From an uncultured Lachnospiraceae bacterium (GTDB taxonomy: Bacteria; Bacillota; Clostridia; Lachnospirales; Lachnospiraceae), in the NCBI GenBank assembly GCA_934351835.1, contig CAKRJP010000011.1, positions 1 through 64,000 of the forward strand: a DNA stretch of 64,000 nucleotides, written 5' to 3'. The notes under the pieces were generated by a model that saw only the letters and a program-made list of their open reading frames with translations, was not told the origin of the DNA and made no database searches. Both the position numbers and the translations under genes were made by a program. The first letter of the stretch is position 1. Each line of letters starts with the position of its first letter. This document shows, piece by piece, positions 26,834-36,210 of the stretch.

Positions 26834-27664
26834 TTATTTTTTAATACTCGATACAATTTTCAAAAGCTTATTAACATCTTCTTCTAAATTTAAAGAATGC
26901 ATTTTCCGATGACAATTCGGACATAGGGCAACAACATTATCATCAGAGTCTTCTCCTCCATCTGCAAGTCGAATAACGTGATGAGCTTCAAGATACGGTC
27001 TTCCCTCATTATCATAAAATGGAGCCAGATTTCCACATAATTGGCACTTTCCATCAGCTCTTAGCTTCGCATATTCACTTACATATTTATTTCTAGTATA
27101 AGACTTTGTTACCCGACTTCTTATTTTGTCAGATTGCGAACTTGCTTTTGCTTTCTCACACAATTTTTCGATAGAATAATCTTGATTAAATATTTCATTT
27201 AGTGCCTCACAATATATAATAATCATTATATCTCCACTGGTCCTATATCGATATCGGTTATCTAAGAATTTCATTTTTATCGTTTTCGGGAACTCAAATT
27301 CTTTTATCATTTTATCAAAGCTTGCCGTAACAGACTCCTTATCACCATATGGCATTGCCGTACATATTACACTGCCATCACGTCTTTTCCATAATGCCCC
27401 ATGATCAAGCAGTGGCGAATAATACTGTCCTAACTGCTTTGAATGTTCATCATTCTCCAGACGTTTTCTTCCGTAACCTCGAGCCTTTTCTGAAGATCCA
27501 TTTTCAAGCAGCCTAAGAAAATATGATGCGCTTATCGTTTGAGGCTGTGACCAGACAACCCCAATAATATTAAATTCATTTATAAATCTATAAAATTTAT
27601 CTTCATTTACGATATATCCAGACCATTTTTTCGCATCTTTTTTAGGTATACGTTCAAACTTCAT
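26834..27664 (-). CDS. HNH endonuclease-like protein after HamB
   Basis: About 276 residues. The C-terminal domain is a zinc-type HNH nuclease: C-Q-L-C-G, E-A-H-H-V-I-R-L-A-D-G-G, then D-N-V-V-A-L-C-P-N-C-H-R-K-M-H. The N-terminal 180 residues (M-K-F-E-R-I-P-K-K-D) are unrecognised and may sense or bind DNA. The ATG at 27664 with AGGGGTGAG is preferred to an upstream start inside the helicase gene. It follows the helicase by 23 bases and may be a third component of that defence unit. Confidence 0.8.
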   Translation of the reverse strand: MKFERIPKKDAKKWSGYIVNEDKFYRFINEFNIIGVVWSQPQTISASYFLRLLENGSSEKARGYGRKRLENDEHSKQLGQYYSPLLDHGALWKRRDGSVICTAMPYGDKESVTASFDKMIKEFEFPKTIKMKFLDNRYRYRTSGDIMIIIYCEALNEIFNQDYSIEKLCEKAKASSQSDKIRSRVTKSYTRNKYVSEYAKLRADGKCQLCGNLAPFYDNEGRPYLEAHHVIRLADGGEDSDDNVVALCPNCHRKMHSLNLEEDVNKLLKIVSSIKK

Positions 27665-27687
27665 TTTTCTCACCCCTTGTATACACA

Positions 27688-30132
27688 TTACATGCAATTT
27701 TGAACTTCATAAATTTGAATCTCATTTTCCTCTCTTTCGTTCATTTTTAATATAATATTCTCATCATATGTAACTGTACTTTCTAAAAGATTAATCCGAA
27801 GATAATCACTGTATTTTTTTATCAACAATATAGCCGAACTTAACGACAATCCATTTTTTATTAAACAAATTACACTCTCATCATCAGTTCCATATTTAAT
27901 TCTAGAATAAAATTGATTTTCAATCAAATTCAAATCATGAAAAACTTCAACATATTTAATCAACATATTATCAACAAAGTCTTGCTCTTCTTTTATTCGT
28001 ACAATTGCCAAATTAACTACTTGTGTTCTATTTTTCCCAATAAACTTCGTATACCGTGCAACATTACTTCCTTCCCGCTTAACATCTCCCCATTTTCCAA
28101 CGTATACCATTACGTTTCTATCTATCTTATATAATTGATGCCAATATCCAACAAACAAACTGATCATTTCCGAATAAGACTTATTCTCTACACGCCACCC
28201 AAACATCATTGCATAAAACTTACGTGCCTCCTTATTACTTAAACGGCTCAAACTATCCGTTCCACTTTCCGGCAAATATTTAACAAAAAGCTCATTAATA
28301 ATCTCCAGCAGTTGGGTCGAATCATTTATTTTCAGATTCTCATATTGATATTTACTTACTTGTTGCTGAATTTCGTTTTCATATTTAAAAACATCAATTT
28401 CATTAGCCCCATTCATAATACATGCTTTTCCAAAAGCAGTATTTATATATCTTTCCGTATAATTCTCAACAGCTCCATTTTCATAATTCTCTATAAATTC
28501 CGATGCATGACGTAATTCTTCTTTATTATTATTTGTAATTTTTGTTTGACTAAGTAAAACATTTTCCACCTCATCTTGATACTTTTTTTCTACTTTTGCT
28601 ACATTACACAAAAAATTTTCACAATTTGCATTCCTTGCAAAATATTTCCCAAAAACAAGATAAATTTGTGGTTCCAAACGTTGTAGTGTCCCAGAATTAT
28701 TATTAAAAATTTCATTAAACCTACACACACGGCCCACAAGGTTTTTAAAAGAATCATGACTTAAATTTGACCTTCCTCGCCTATTATCAAGAATAAACAT
28801 TCTTTCAGCGGGTAAATTTACACCGGATAATAATGTTGAACTGGTAATTACATATTTAATCGCCTCATTTTCTTTATACAGCTCCTCAATATAAATTCTT
28901 ATTGCATCTGGCACACTACCGTGATGATATATAATTCCCTTTTGTAAACAGGTTATCAAATTATATTGTGGTTGCAGATACTCCGCAATATTATCACATG
29001 CTCTTTGAATTATTTCAGATTTTACCTCTGGTAAAACAGCTGCTAAATCCAACGCAAATTTTTCAATATCTGACGGTTTATTGAGATATATTATATTTTT
29101 CTTTGCACTATACTTTTTTACAACGTTCTCTTCAAATCCAAGGTCTTCGTCATTTGATATTGGTAGATATTTATTAAAAAATTGATCATAAAATTTTAAT
29201 CCTGTATGATTTCTCAAATCATATAAATAATATTTCTCAGATTTTATATATTCACTTACCTTAAAGCCCTCAACATCATAAGTCGTATATCTTATTTTAA
29301 GATTTTTACTGTCTGCAAGAAACGGTGTCAAAAACTTAAAAGCTACATTTGGATTTCTTTTTTGTGCAACAATAATTACATCAGCCAATATTCGGCTTCT
29401 GGCATTGTCCTCCAATATCTCATGTGCTTCATCTACAATAATACAGTCAAAAGCAAGTGTTGGATCTTTCTTCAAAACCCTTAACAATCGTTCTTGTGTT
29501 AAAACAGCAAGACATGATACATCTTTAGAATTATACATTTCTGGATGAACCACAACTTTAGGAAATATTCCCTTGCTAATTTGCTGTATTCTCTTTTTTG
29601 TCTGTGCAAGAAGCGCCTTCGTTGATGTCAATACACAAATTTTTCTTCCCTTGTATTCTTTTATCGTTGATAAAATCAATTCAGATTTTCCATATGAAGT
29701 TGGCGCACTAATAGAGATCGTATCATTATACTTTTTCTCAAAGAACTTAATTAGTGCGTTCTGTTGTTCACTTCGACAAATATCACCACATATATATTGT
29801 TCTGTAAAAGCATCATTCCATTCAGTAAAAAAATTTCTTTGCTCATCATCAATGTAATGCTGTTCAATAAATTTACTGACTGGATAAAGGCCTTTATTAA
29901 TAGCTATTTCATAAAGAGGCATATAATCTTGCGTTTGATTACAATATTCAACTACTATCCGATATCCCCATTGCTGAACATTTATATCATCCGCATTTGT
30001 AAAACAAATTGCAATCGCCAGCAATGTTTCGTATTGTTTTTGATTCAATTTATTTCCAATAATAAATTTGTCATAAAGCTTCGCAAAATCTGTATGTTTA
30101 ATTTTTGCAATAGTTAAATCATTTTTCATCAT
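27688..30132 (-). CDS. HamB-like superfamily 2 helicase (Hachiman-like)
   Basis: About 814 residues. A Walker A of the form S-A-P-T-S-Y-G-K-S-E lies near 142-151 and the DEAH box (V-D-E-A-H-E) near 233-238; S-S-T-L-L-S-G-V-N-L-P and L-V-G-R-V-C-R are helicase C motifs. The layout and its position right after a HamA-like nuclease gene match Hachiman. The start overlaps the HamA-like stop by 14 bases, with GTGAGG before a double ATG (30132 or 30129). In Hachiman the helicase holds the nuclease in check until DNA damage is sensed; applied here by analogy. Confidence 0.75.
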   Translation of the reverse strand: MMKNDLTIAKIKHTDFAKLYDKFIIGNKLNQKQYETLLAIAICFTNADDINVQQWGYRIVVEYCNQTQDYMPLYEIAINKGLYPVSKFIEQHYIDDEQRNFFTEWNDAFTEQYICGDICRSEQQNALIKFFEKKYNDTISISAPTSYGKSELILSTIKEYKGRKICVLTSTKALLAQTKKRIQQISKGIFPKVVVHPEMYNSKDVSCLAVLTQERLLRVLKKDPTLAFDCIIVDEAHEILEDNARSRILADVIIVAQKRNPNVAFKFLTPFLADSKNLKIRYTTYDVEGFKVSEYIKSEKYYLYDLRNHTGLKFYDQFFNKYLPISNDEDLGFEENVVKKYSAKKNIIYLNKPSDIEKFALDLAAVLPEVKSEIIQRACDNIAEYLQPQYNLITCLQKGIIYHHGSVPDAIRIYIEELYKENEAIKYVITSSTLLSGVNLPAERMFILDNRRGRSNLSHDSFKNLVGRVCRFNEIFNNNSGTLQRLEPQIYLVFGKYFARNANCENFLCNVAKVEKKYQDEVENVLLSQTKITNNNKEELRHASEFIENYENGAVENYTERYINTAFGKACIMNGANEIDVFKYENEIQQQVSKYQYENLKINDSTQLLEIINELFVKYLPESGTDSLSRLSNKEARKFYAMMFGWRVENKSYSEMISLFVGYWHQLYKIDRNVMVYVGKWGDVKREGSNVARYTKFIGKNRTQVVNLAIVRIKEEQDFVDNMLIKYVEVFHDLNLIENQFYSRIKYGTDDESVICLIKNGLSLSSAILLIKKYSDYLRINLLESTVTYDENIILKMNEREENEIQIYEVQNCM

Positions 30133-30940
30133 TTGCCTCACTTTCCAAGAAATCATAAACAGCATCAAATGTTTCTTTTTGGATTGCCATTATAAGTACT
30201 TTTTTAAAAAGATTTTCATTGACAATCCTCGAATGTTTTTTCCCAATCTTTTCTGCTTCCATTGGATCTGAGATAGGATGAAAAAGTGTGGCCGAAAGTA
30301 CAACATTAAATGAATTGCTTGAATTTTTTTCTTCTACAGCATCATCTGAACATTTTTCCAATAATTTTATCACAGCATCCTTTTGATTATTACTATCACT
30401 CATAGTAACTTTTGCAGCATTTAACGCATTTAACCACAAACTTGTATTATAATCATTTAAACGAACTTTCAAATCGTTTTTTGCAGTATTAATCAATCCA
30501 GTTGTCGCGGCAGATGCGTCTTTCTGATTCTTTTGAATTTCCCCTGACTTAACCTCCGCAATCCATAATTCATTTGTTTTTTCTTCAAATAGAGCTACAT
30601 CATACCCTTTTTTAAAGCTACGTTCTTCCATATTAAAAAAAGGTGACGCCGTCGTAAATCTGCCTTCAATCTCCAATATAATATGTACCAGCAATTCACC
30701 AATCATACCTTTTTTTCTTTTTTCCGAAGCATTTTTAGCACTTTTATATCGTTTTACAAACTCTTTAGCCGTTTCTTTGTAAGAATAAATTTTTGCCGCT
30801 GATTGTGCTTGATCTACCCCATGGCAAACCGCTGACAATCGACTACGAATTTCTTGCTTCAATTCATCTGATAAGTTTTCTACAAAATAGAGTATATAAT
30901 CCGAATAATCTTCTTTCGTTACGCCTGATATTAAATCCAT
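30119..30940 (-). CDS. HamA-like (DUF1837-type) nuclease
   Basis: 273 residues. The central part reads K-K-G-M-I-G-E-L-L-V-H-I-I-L-E, then F-K-K-G-Y-D-V-A-L-F, then E-L-W-I-A-E-V-K-S-G: the conserved GE...H, GYD and E-x-K of the HamA/DUF1837 nuclease fold. ATGAGGAAAATAT precedes the start. It is followed with a 14-base overlap by the HamB-like helicase. Similarity is judged from motif order only, so a related but distinct E-x-K nuclease family is possible. Confidence 0.7.
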   Translation of the reverse strand: MDLISGVTKEDYSDYILYFVENLSDELKQEIRSRLSAVCHGVDQAQSAAKIYSYKETAKEFVKRYKSAKNASEKRKKGMIGELLVHIILEIEGRFTTASPFFNMEERSFKKGYDVALFEEKTNELWIAEVKSGEIQKNQKDASAATTGLINTAKNDLKVRLNDYNTSLWLNALNAAKVTMSDSNNQKDAVIKLLEKCSDDAVEEKNSSNSFNVVLSATLFHPISDPMEAEKIGKKHSRIVNENLFKKVLIMAIQKETFDAVYDFLESEANDEK

Positions 30941-31094
30941 ATATTTTCCTCATATAACATTTTGAAATCATCTGTTCCCAAGTCTTAGGATTTCATTATA
31001 AACACCCTATATTATATAAACACACAACTCTCCAAAAACTGTCGCATTTTGTCGATTTTTCTTTCATTTTCTATAAATATCTTCCAGTTTCCCA

Positions 31095-33566
31095 CTAAAC
31101 TGCCTCATACCTCCGCCGGTAATACTCCATACTCCGGTACTCCAGCACGTCTCTCATTTGCTCCACAAATGCCGGATTTCCCACCACTTCTGCTAGTTCT
31201 TCTCTCAGTGCCAACGCATATCCATCCTTCTCTACAAAGAATCCTTTTCCCGATGACTTCAAGAATCGAATCGGCATTGTCTTTGCCTTACTTAAAAGCT
31301 GTTTATCCGTCATTTTCTGATAATCTTCATATGTATTTACATTCGGGAAATCTTTCCAATTTGTCCCTGTATTAAAGAACTCTTTCCAACTCTCCAATAC
31401 CTCTTCATCCGTGACCGCAAGTCTGATGTTTCCATGATTATAAAAGCTATACAAGATCGGCATTTTATACACTTTCTGCATATCCGTGGTCTCTATCGTT
31501 GCAATGAATTCTCGCCCTATTCCGTCGTACAACTTACGTTCATCTGCCGATAATTCATCGAGTTCATTTAAGAATTCCAGATACCGCCGGAACGGATTAT
31601 CTTTCGCATGGCTGATACAATGTTGATAAATCTCATCTTCCATATATGTAAATAGTTCCATTCTGGTCGGTCGTTTTCCGTCCAACAGCTCTTTCACACG
31701 GAAATATTCCTGACGGATCTGCTCTTTCATCTTCAATTTTCTTTTGTCCATTTCTTTGAACAGATCGATCAAACGCATATCAAAATCAACGATACAATCT
31801 TCCGGATATTCGATGTCTTGATATTCATAAGCCTTTCCGTTTCCGAAAGAACGTTCTCCACTTAATAACAGTGGTGCCTTTCCCGCCTTCTCATAATTTC
31901 CGATGAAATCCAATACATTCAGATATTCTTTGCCTTTATAAATGCGTAAGCCACGTCCCAGTTGCTGCAGAAATACGATTGGCGATTCCGTCGGACGCAA
32001 GAACATTACCATATCCAATGCAGCAATATCTACGCCTTCATTGAACATATCTACAGAGAAAATTACTTTTATTTCTCCGTTTTTCAATTTCTCTATCGCT
32101 TTATTTCGTTCTTCCGCATACTCTCCATTTTCTCCGCTATACACGGACACGGCTGGAATACCTCTCCGGCAAAATTCTTTTGCCATGTCTTCTGCATGTT
32201 GTCTGGAACAGCAGAATCCGATTGCCCGTGAAGAACGATATTTCTGATAATATTTGTAAATCAAATCATACCGTCTTTCATTTCCGATATATGCATGATT
32301 TAATTCCTGCTCATCGTAATGTCCTTTAACGATTTTCAATCCCGAATAATCTGTCTCGTCGAAAACTCCGTAATAATGAAATGGGACAAGCAGCCCTTTA
32401 TTGATGGCTTCTTTCAACGAGATCTCATAAGGTACATTATAATCACAGATTTCATAAATGTTTTTCCCGTCCATTCTTTCCGGAGTTGCCGTCAACCCTA
32501 ACAAAAACTGCGGTTTAAAATAATCTACGATTCTTCTATATTGCTTTGTAACTGCATGATGAAATTCATCAATGATTACATAATCAAAATAATCTTTTGC
32601 AAAATATTTTTCATTTAGATATTCTGGTCTTCCAAGTGTTGCGACAGATGCGAAGATTACCGATTTGCCCGTACTCTTTTCTTTCCCGTCAAAAAATCCA
32701 TAATCCTCGGAATTACGCACATTTTTAAATGAGGCTGCTGCCTGTCTCAATATTTCTTCTCTGTGGGCAACAAATAATACTCGTTTATATTTTGCAGAAT
32801 CAAATGCTGCAAGATATGTTTTACCAATTCCTGTTGCCGCGTATACCAGCCCCTTTGTTGCGCCTTCCATTCGGCTTTCTTCCAACGCATACAAAGCCTC
32901 GATCTGTGCACCCCGAGGCTGAAACAACATTCTAACTTTTTCATTATTTTCTTCCGTAGAATCATACCGCGCCAAATCTTTAGACACCGCCGGCTTCTTC
33001 CATGTTTTCGAATACCTTTTCAATTCTTCATCATCTATAATGATCGAATGATTCTCAAATAAATCTTCAAATGTAGCATAGAATAATTCATAGTTCTTTT
33101 TATCTTGTTTATCACTGAATTTGTAATTCCATTCTATTCCTGATGTCAAAGCGCTTTTGGATATGTTAGATGATCCGATGTAGATCTCATTGGAAAAATC
33201 ATAATGAAAGATATAAGATTTTGGGTGAAATGACCGCGACTTTTCGTTATATAAACGCAAATCAACACGATCATCTAGTTCTTTTTTGATTAAATACAAC
33301 GCTGATGGTTGTGTAATCCCTAAATAATTGCCCGTCAAAATACGGATTTTTACACCGCGTTCCAGAGCTTGCTTCATATCATTTAAAAGCATTCTCACCC
33401 CGGATTCCATCAGAAAAGACACAACAATATCTACCTTTGTTGCCTTTTCCATACTCATTTTCAACTGATAATATAAATACCGGCTTCGGTCCCAATCTCC
33501 GGTCATTACACTCGTAGATTCAATTTCGTAAGTATCCATTCTTTCCTCAAAATTAGATTGAGCCAT
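31095..33566 (-). CDS. Phospholipase D-like plus superfamily 2 helicase protein
   Basis: 823 residues. An N-terminal PLD-like nuclease domain carries H-P-K at 114-116 and S-S-N near 132-134; the helicase has A-A-T-G-I-G-K-T at 243-250, D-E-F-H-H at 333-337, L-T-A-T-P near 358-362 and F-L-Q-Q-L-G-R-G-L-R in the C domain. The PLD plus ResIII layout is common in clostridial defence islands. Starts at 33566 (GGGGAG upstream) and 33539 (TGAGGAAAGA upstream) are both possible; either overlaps the methyltransferase gene. It is related to the truncated helicase at 14-16 kb over motif III to VI but lacks that protein's C-terminal region. Confidence 0.87.
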   Translation of the reverse strand: MAQSNFEERMDTYEIESTSVMTGDWDRSRYLYYQLKMSMEKATKVDIVVSFLMESGVRMLLNDMKQALERGVKIRILTGNYLGITQPSALYLIKKELDDRVDLRLYNEKSRSFHPKSYIFHYDFSNEIYIGSSNISKSALTSGIEWNYKFSDKQDKKNYELFYATFEDLFENHSIIIDDEELKRYSKTWKKPAVSKDLARYDSTEENNEKVRMLFQPRGAQIEALYALEESRMEGATKGLVYAATGIGKTYLAAFDSAKYKRVLFVAHREEILRQAAASFKNVRNSEDYGFFDGKEKSTGKSVIFASVATLGRPEYLNEKYFAKDYFDYVIIDEFHHAVTKQYRRIVDYFKPQFLLGLTATPERMDGKNIYEICDYNVPYEISLKEAINKGLLVPFHYYGVFDETDYSGLKIVKGHYDEQELNHAYIGNERRYDLIYKYYQKYRSSRAIGFCCSRQHAEDMAKEFCRRGIPAVSVYSGENGEYAEERNKAIEKLKNGEIKVIFSVDMFNEGVDIAALDMVMFLRPTESPIVFLQQLGRGLRIYKGKEYLNVLDFIGNYEKAGKAPLLLSGERSFGNGKAYEYQDIEYPEDCIVDFDMRLIDLFKEMDKRKLKMKEQIRQEYFRVKELLDGKRPTRMELFTYMEDEIYQHCISHAKDNPFRRYLEFLNELDELSADERKLYDGIGREFIATIETTDMQKVYKMPILYSFYNHGNIRLAVTDEEVLESWKEFFNTGTNWKDFPNVNTYEDYQKMTDKQLLSKAKTMPIRFLKSSGKGFFVEKDGYALALREELAEVVGNPAFVEQMRDVLEYRSMEYYRRRYEAV

Positions 33567-34147
33567 TTTTCTTCTCCCCGTCCTGGGCGCACATCAGATG
33601 TAAGCCAGAGTTCTTCTATCTTTAGTTCTTCTATATCACGGATCAACTCCGCAAATGTTTCTTCCGTCATATCTGTAAAATATCTGCCGTTTCGTTCTCC
33701 CTCAAATGTTCCATATTTAAAAGATGTATAAATAACTCCGTGATTTCGAAGTGCCCGTACCATCTTTCTAATAACATCCTTCAACTCCCGTGACGGAACA
33801 TGAAGAATGGATGAACAAGCCCAAATACCATCGTACGTATTCATCTCATTCAAATCTTGAAACTGCATATGTTTTACTAATGTTTCTGCATATCGACCTG
33901 CAATTACGCACATCGCTACCGAACCATCGACAGCAGTCACTTTATATCCTCTTTCAAGGAAATACTTTGTATCCCGTCCGGAACCACAGCCAAAATCAAG
34001 AATCTTTGCCCCCGGTTCTAATTTGTCAAGGAAACGGTTCTGAATCATTCCAAACTCAACATCTGCCGTCTCCTCAGCAAATTTTTCTGCATTTTTATCA
34101 TAATACGCAAGCGTATAGTTTAATTCTGAATCATTCTTTATATCCAC
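33506..34147 (-). CDS. Class I SAM-dependent methyltransferase
   Basis: About 213 residues. Motif I is I-L-D-F-G-C-G-S-G-R-D and the next acidic residue is in V-T-A-V-D-G-S; S-I-L-H-V-P and Y-T-S-F-K-Y-G follow the Methyltransf_25/Tehb-like pattern. A GTG at 34147 has AAGGAGG five bases before it and puts the conserved T-L-A-Y-Y-D-K-N-A segment near the N terminus; a longer form from 34204 has no ribosome binding site. The end overlaps the PLD-helicase gene by about 60 bases. Substrate unknown; DNA, tRNA or a small molecule are all possible. Confidence 0.8.
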   Translation of the reverse strand: MDIKNDSELNYTLAYYDKNAEKFAEETADVEFGMIQNRFLDKLEPGAKILDFGCGSGRDTKYFLERGYKVTAVDGSVAMCVIAGRYAETLVKHMQFQDLNEMNTYDGIWACSSILHVPSRELKDVIRKMVRALRNHGVIYTSFKYGTFEGERNGRYFTDMTEETFAELIRDIEELKIEELWLTSDVRPGRGEEKWLNLILRKEWILTKLNLRV

Positions 34148-34200
34148 TGCTGCCTCCTTAATCGCTTTATATTCACTTTCACCAGTACCCCAAAATAGAA

Positions 34201-34533
34201 TCACAACTTATTATATTTATCACTCTTCCCTTTCGCTTTTTCCACCGGATACTTCTTATTATTCTCCTTGATTTTTTCCTGAACAATTTCATCCAGATCC
34301 AGTCCACATGCATCGGCCATCAGCACACAATAGTTTACAACATCTGCCAGTTCTTCTTTGATTTTATCCTGTTTTCCCTCGTTGGATACATCCGCACCGC
34401 TCCATTGAAACACTTCCAGGAGTTCTGCTGCTTCCAGTGAAATAGAGATTGCCAGATCCTTGGGATTATGGAATTGCTTCCAGTCTCTGTCATCTCTGAA
34501 TTTTAATATCTGTCTGATTGTTTCTTCTGTCAT
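34201..34533 (-). CDS. MazG-like nucleotide pyrophosphohydrolase
   Basis: About 110 residues of the all-alpha NTP pyrophosphatase fold. S-L-E-A-A-E-L-L-E and then E-E-L-A-D-V-V-N-Y supply the E-x-x-E and E-x-x-D metal ligands; the tail K-I-K-E-N-N-K-K-Y-P matches the short MazG/RS21-C6 type. These enzymes hydrolyse NTPs or dNTPs to monophosphates. GAGGAAAAG precedes the ATG at 34533, which begins one base after the upstream stop codon. Its place in a helicase/nuclease operon suggests nucleotide depletion or clean-up during defence, by inference. Confidence 0.9.
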   Translation of the reverse strand: MTEETIRQILKFRDDRDWKQFHNPKDLAISISLEAAELLEVFQWSGADVSNEGKQDKIKEELADVVNYCVLMADACGLDLDEIVQEKIKENNKKYPVEKAKGKSDKYNKL

Positions 34534-34534
34534 T

Positions 34535-36118
34535 TTACTTTTCCTCTTCAATATATTTGCTTAAATATTCTCTCAATCCATCATCACACACATATAAATA
34601 CGTTCCCTTGATTCCTCTGGTCAGTAATACATAGTATACATTTGTTATGTACTCTTTTAGTTCTTCATAGGACGCTGTACGTTTACCATTTTTATCAAAA
34701 TAACATTCTGATCGGATAATGATCTGATCATTCTCTTTATCATAGCCAATATCTTTTCCCAGAATAACAAATGCATAATTAAGATCATATCCCTGGATAG
34801 AATGGATACATCCCACCTCGTCAATTGCTTCTTCCGTGTGAACCCATCCTTCCGTACAATGATTCCACATTCGTTTCACGCCCTGAATCTCAATATCGCG
34901 TTTGCTATGATCCTTTTTACTGATCCAAGGCCACGCATAACCTGCTAACATTCTTGAAAGTCCGTTCTCAGCTTCTTTTGTATACATATCTTTCTCAAAT
35001 TTAGAAAAATCAGTATATAATTTTAAATCATATTTTTCTGAATAATACTTCCTGGCACACTTACCTGAAAGCATACTTTTTACAAAATCAATGTAGTCAT
35101 TTCCACCCTGCACCCTCATTTGTGTTGCGAGAGTAAAATAAGTCGTCATACGCTTTCCATGAGCCTCTATCTTTTCACTAAACCGGTCCAACTCAATACC
35201 CGATGGTCCGACCACCTGCTTATAGTCATAAAACAGCACCGTACAATCTGACTGCTTTAATATCCAGTCAAGCTCATCTGCTTCCGTAGTCATTCCCAAT
35301 TTTTCACAATTCGCTTTAAATGATCCCATATAGGAAATATTTTTATATTTGTGAAGTCTATGTGCTTCATCCACAAGCAAAATATCATATTTTTTCTTAG
35401 TTACATCTGACGGAGATAAAACCTGCGATGGCGTCAATCCATAAACACTCCGAAAGATAGCCTTCATCGTCTTTCTAAGTGAAGTTTGCGGAACTACAAA
35501 ACCGATTTGTTTATCTTTAAATTCTTCATTGTCTGCCAGATATTTCATAAGATAAACTGCCACAATCGTCTTTCCACTTCCCGGCATTCCGTTAACTACT
35601 ACCTGGTCCACATTTCCATGTTTTATCTCTTCAAGAATATCCTCTACCGCTTTTCTCTGACTGTCATTCAATTCTTTATAGGGGGAATATTTAAACAGAT
35701 CTGAATTTTCTATTTCTTCTAATGAATGTTTCACCAAGTTTTCTCTCTGAAGCTTCCGCCAAAGTATTTCAAACTTTTCGTCATATTCTTTTTTCTGATA
35801 ATACTGCTTGTCCGCTATCCCGGAATTTTTATTCGTAACCTGAAACAATTCATCTGCCACGACATACTGGATTAATTTTGATTCATAATCAAAGGTCACC
35901 GATTGATTGAACAGCTTGGAATAAATGAAGTGAACCTTGTCAAAAATCCTTTTTTCTTCATTTGTAGCATGCTGCGTCATTCTGGTTTTTACATGATTGG
36001 ACTCTCCTATATAAGCCTGCTTTCCATTCTCCAAAATGTATAACATTGGCCAATTATCCAGATATTCCTCGTCACTGTATTCATTGTTCTTAAAATCGCC
36101 TTCTATGATTTTGAACAT
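34535..36118 (-). CDS. GIY-YIG nuclease fused to DUF2075 helicase
   Basis: About 527 residues. Residues 24-80 resemble a GIY-YIG nuclease (M-L-Y-I-L near 25-29, Y-I-G near 36-38, R46, and a glutamate in D-Y-E-S-K-L near 78). A superfamily 1-like DUF2075 ATPase follows: Walker A N-G-M-P-G-S-G-K-T at 176-184, V-D-E-A-H-R at 249-254, and a C-terminal L-L-T-R-G-I-K-G-T-Y-L-Y-V. GGAGAGATAAG precedes the ATG at 36118. It lies 92 bases downstream of the Argonaute gene and leads directly into the MazG-like gene. Confidence 0.85.
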   Translation of the reverse strand: MFKIIEGDFKNNEYSDEEYLDNWPMLYILENGKQAYIGESNHVKTRMTQHATNEEKRIFDKVHFIYSKLFNQSVTFDYESKLIQYVVADELFQVTNKNSGIADKQYYQKKEYDEKFEILWRKLQRENLVKHSLEEIENSDLFKYSPYKELNDSQRKAVEDILEEIKHGNVDQVVVNGMPGSGKTIVAVYLMKYLADNEEFKDKQIGFVVPQTSLRKTMKAIFRSVYGLTPSQVLSPSDVTKKKYDILLVDEAHRLHKYKNISYMGSFKANCEKLGMTTEADELDWILKQSDCTVLFYDYKQVVGPSGIELDRFSEKIEAHGKRMTTYFTLATQMRVQGGNDYIDFVKSMLSGKCARKYYSEKYDLKLYTDFSKFEKDMYTKEAENGLSRMLAGYAWPWISKKDHSKRDIEIQGVKRMWNHCTEGWVHTEEAIDEVGCIHSIQGYDLNYAFVILGKDIGYDKENDQIIIRSECYFDKNGKRTASYEELKEYITNVYYVLLTRGIKGTYLYVCDDGLREYLSKYIEEEK

Positions 36119-36210
36119 CTTATCTCTCCACCACATTTTCAAATATTTTTCATAAACTTCTTATATATAAATAATACGGCAGTGGATACTTTTATACAAG
36201 AAAAAGTGTC

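Noticed and set aside
16039..31094. The whole restriction plus Hachiman block as one mobile element inserted into the helicase gene
   Set aside because: The missing helicase 5' half is not found at the other side, and no integrase, transposase, target duplication or att-like repeat was seen; deletion or replacement fits as well.
34148..34204. N-terminal extension of the methyltransferase from a GTG at 34204
   Set aside because: No ribosome binding site at 34204, while AAGGAGG stands five bases before the GTG at 34147 and the conserved domain starts just after it.
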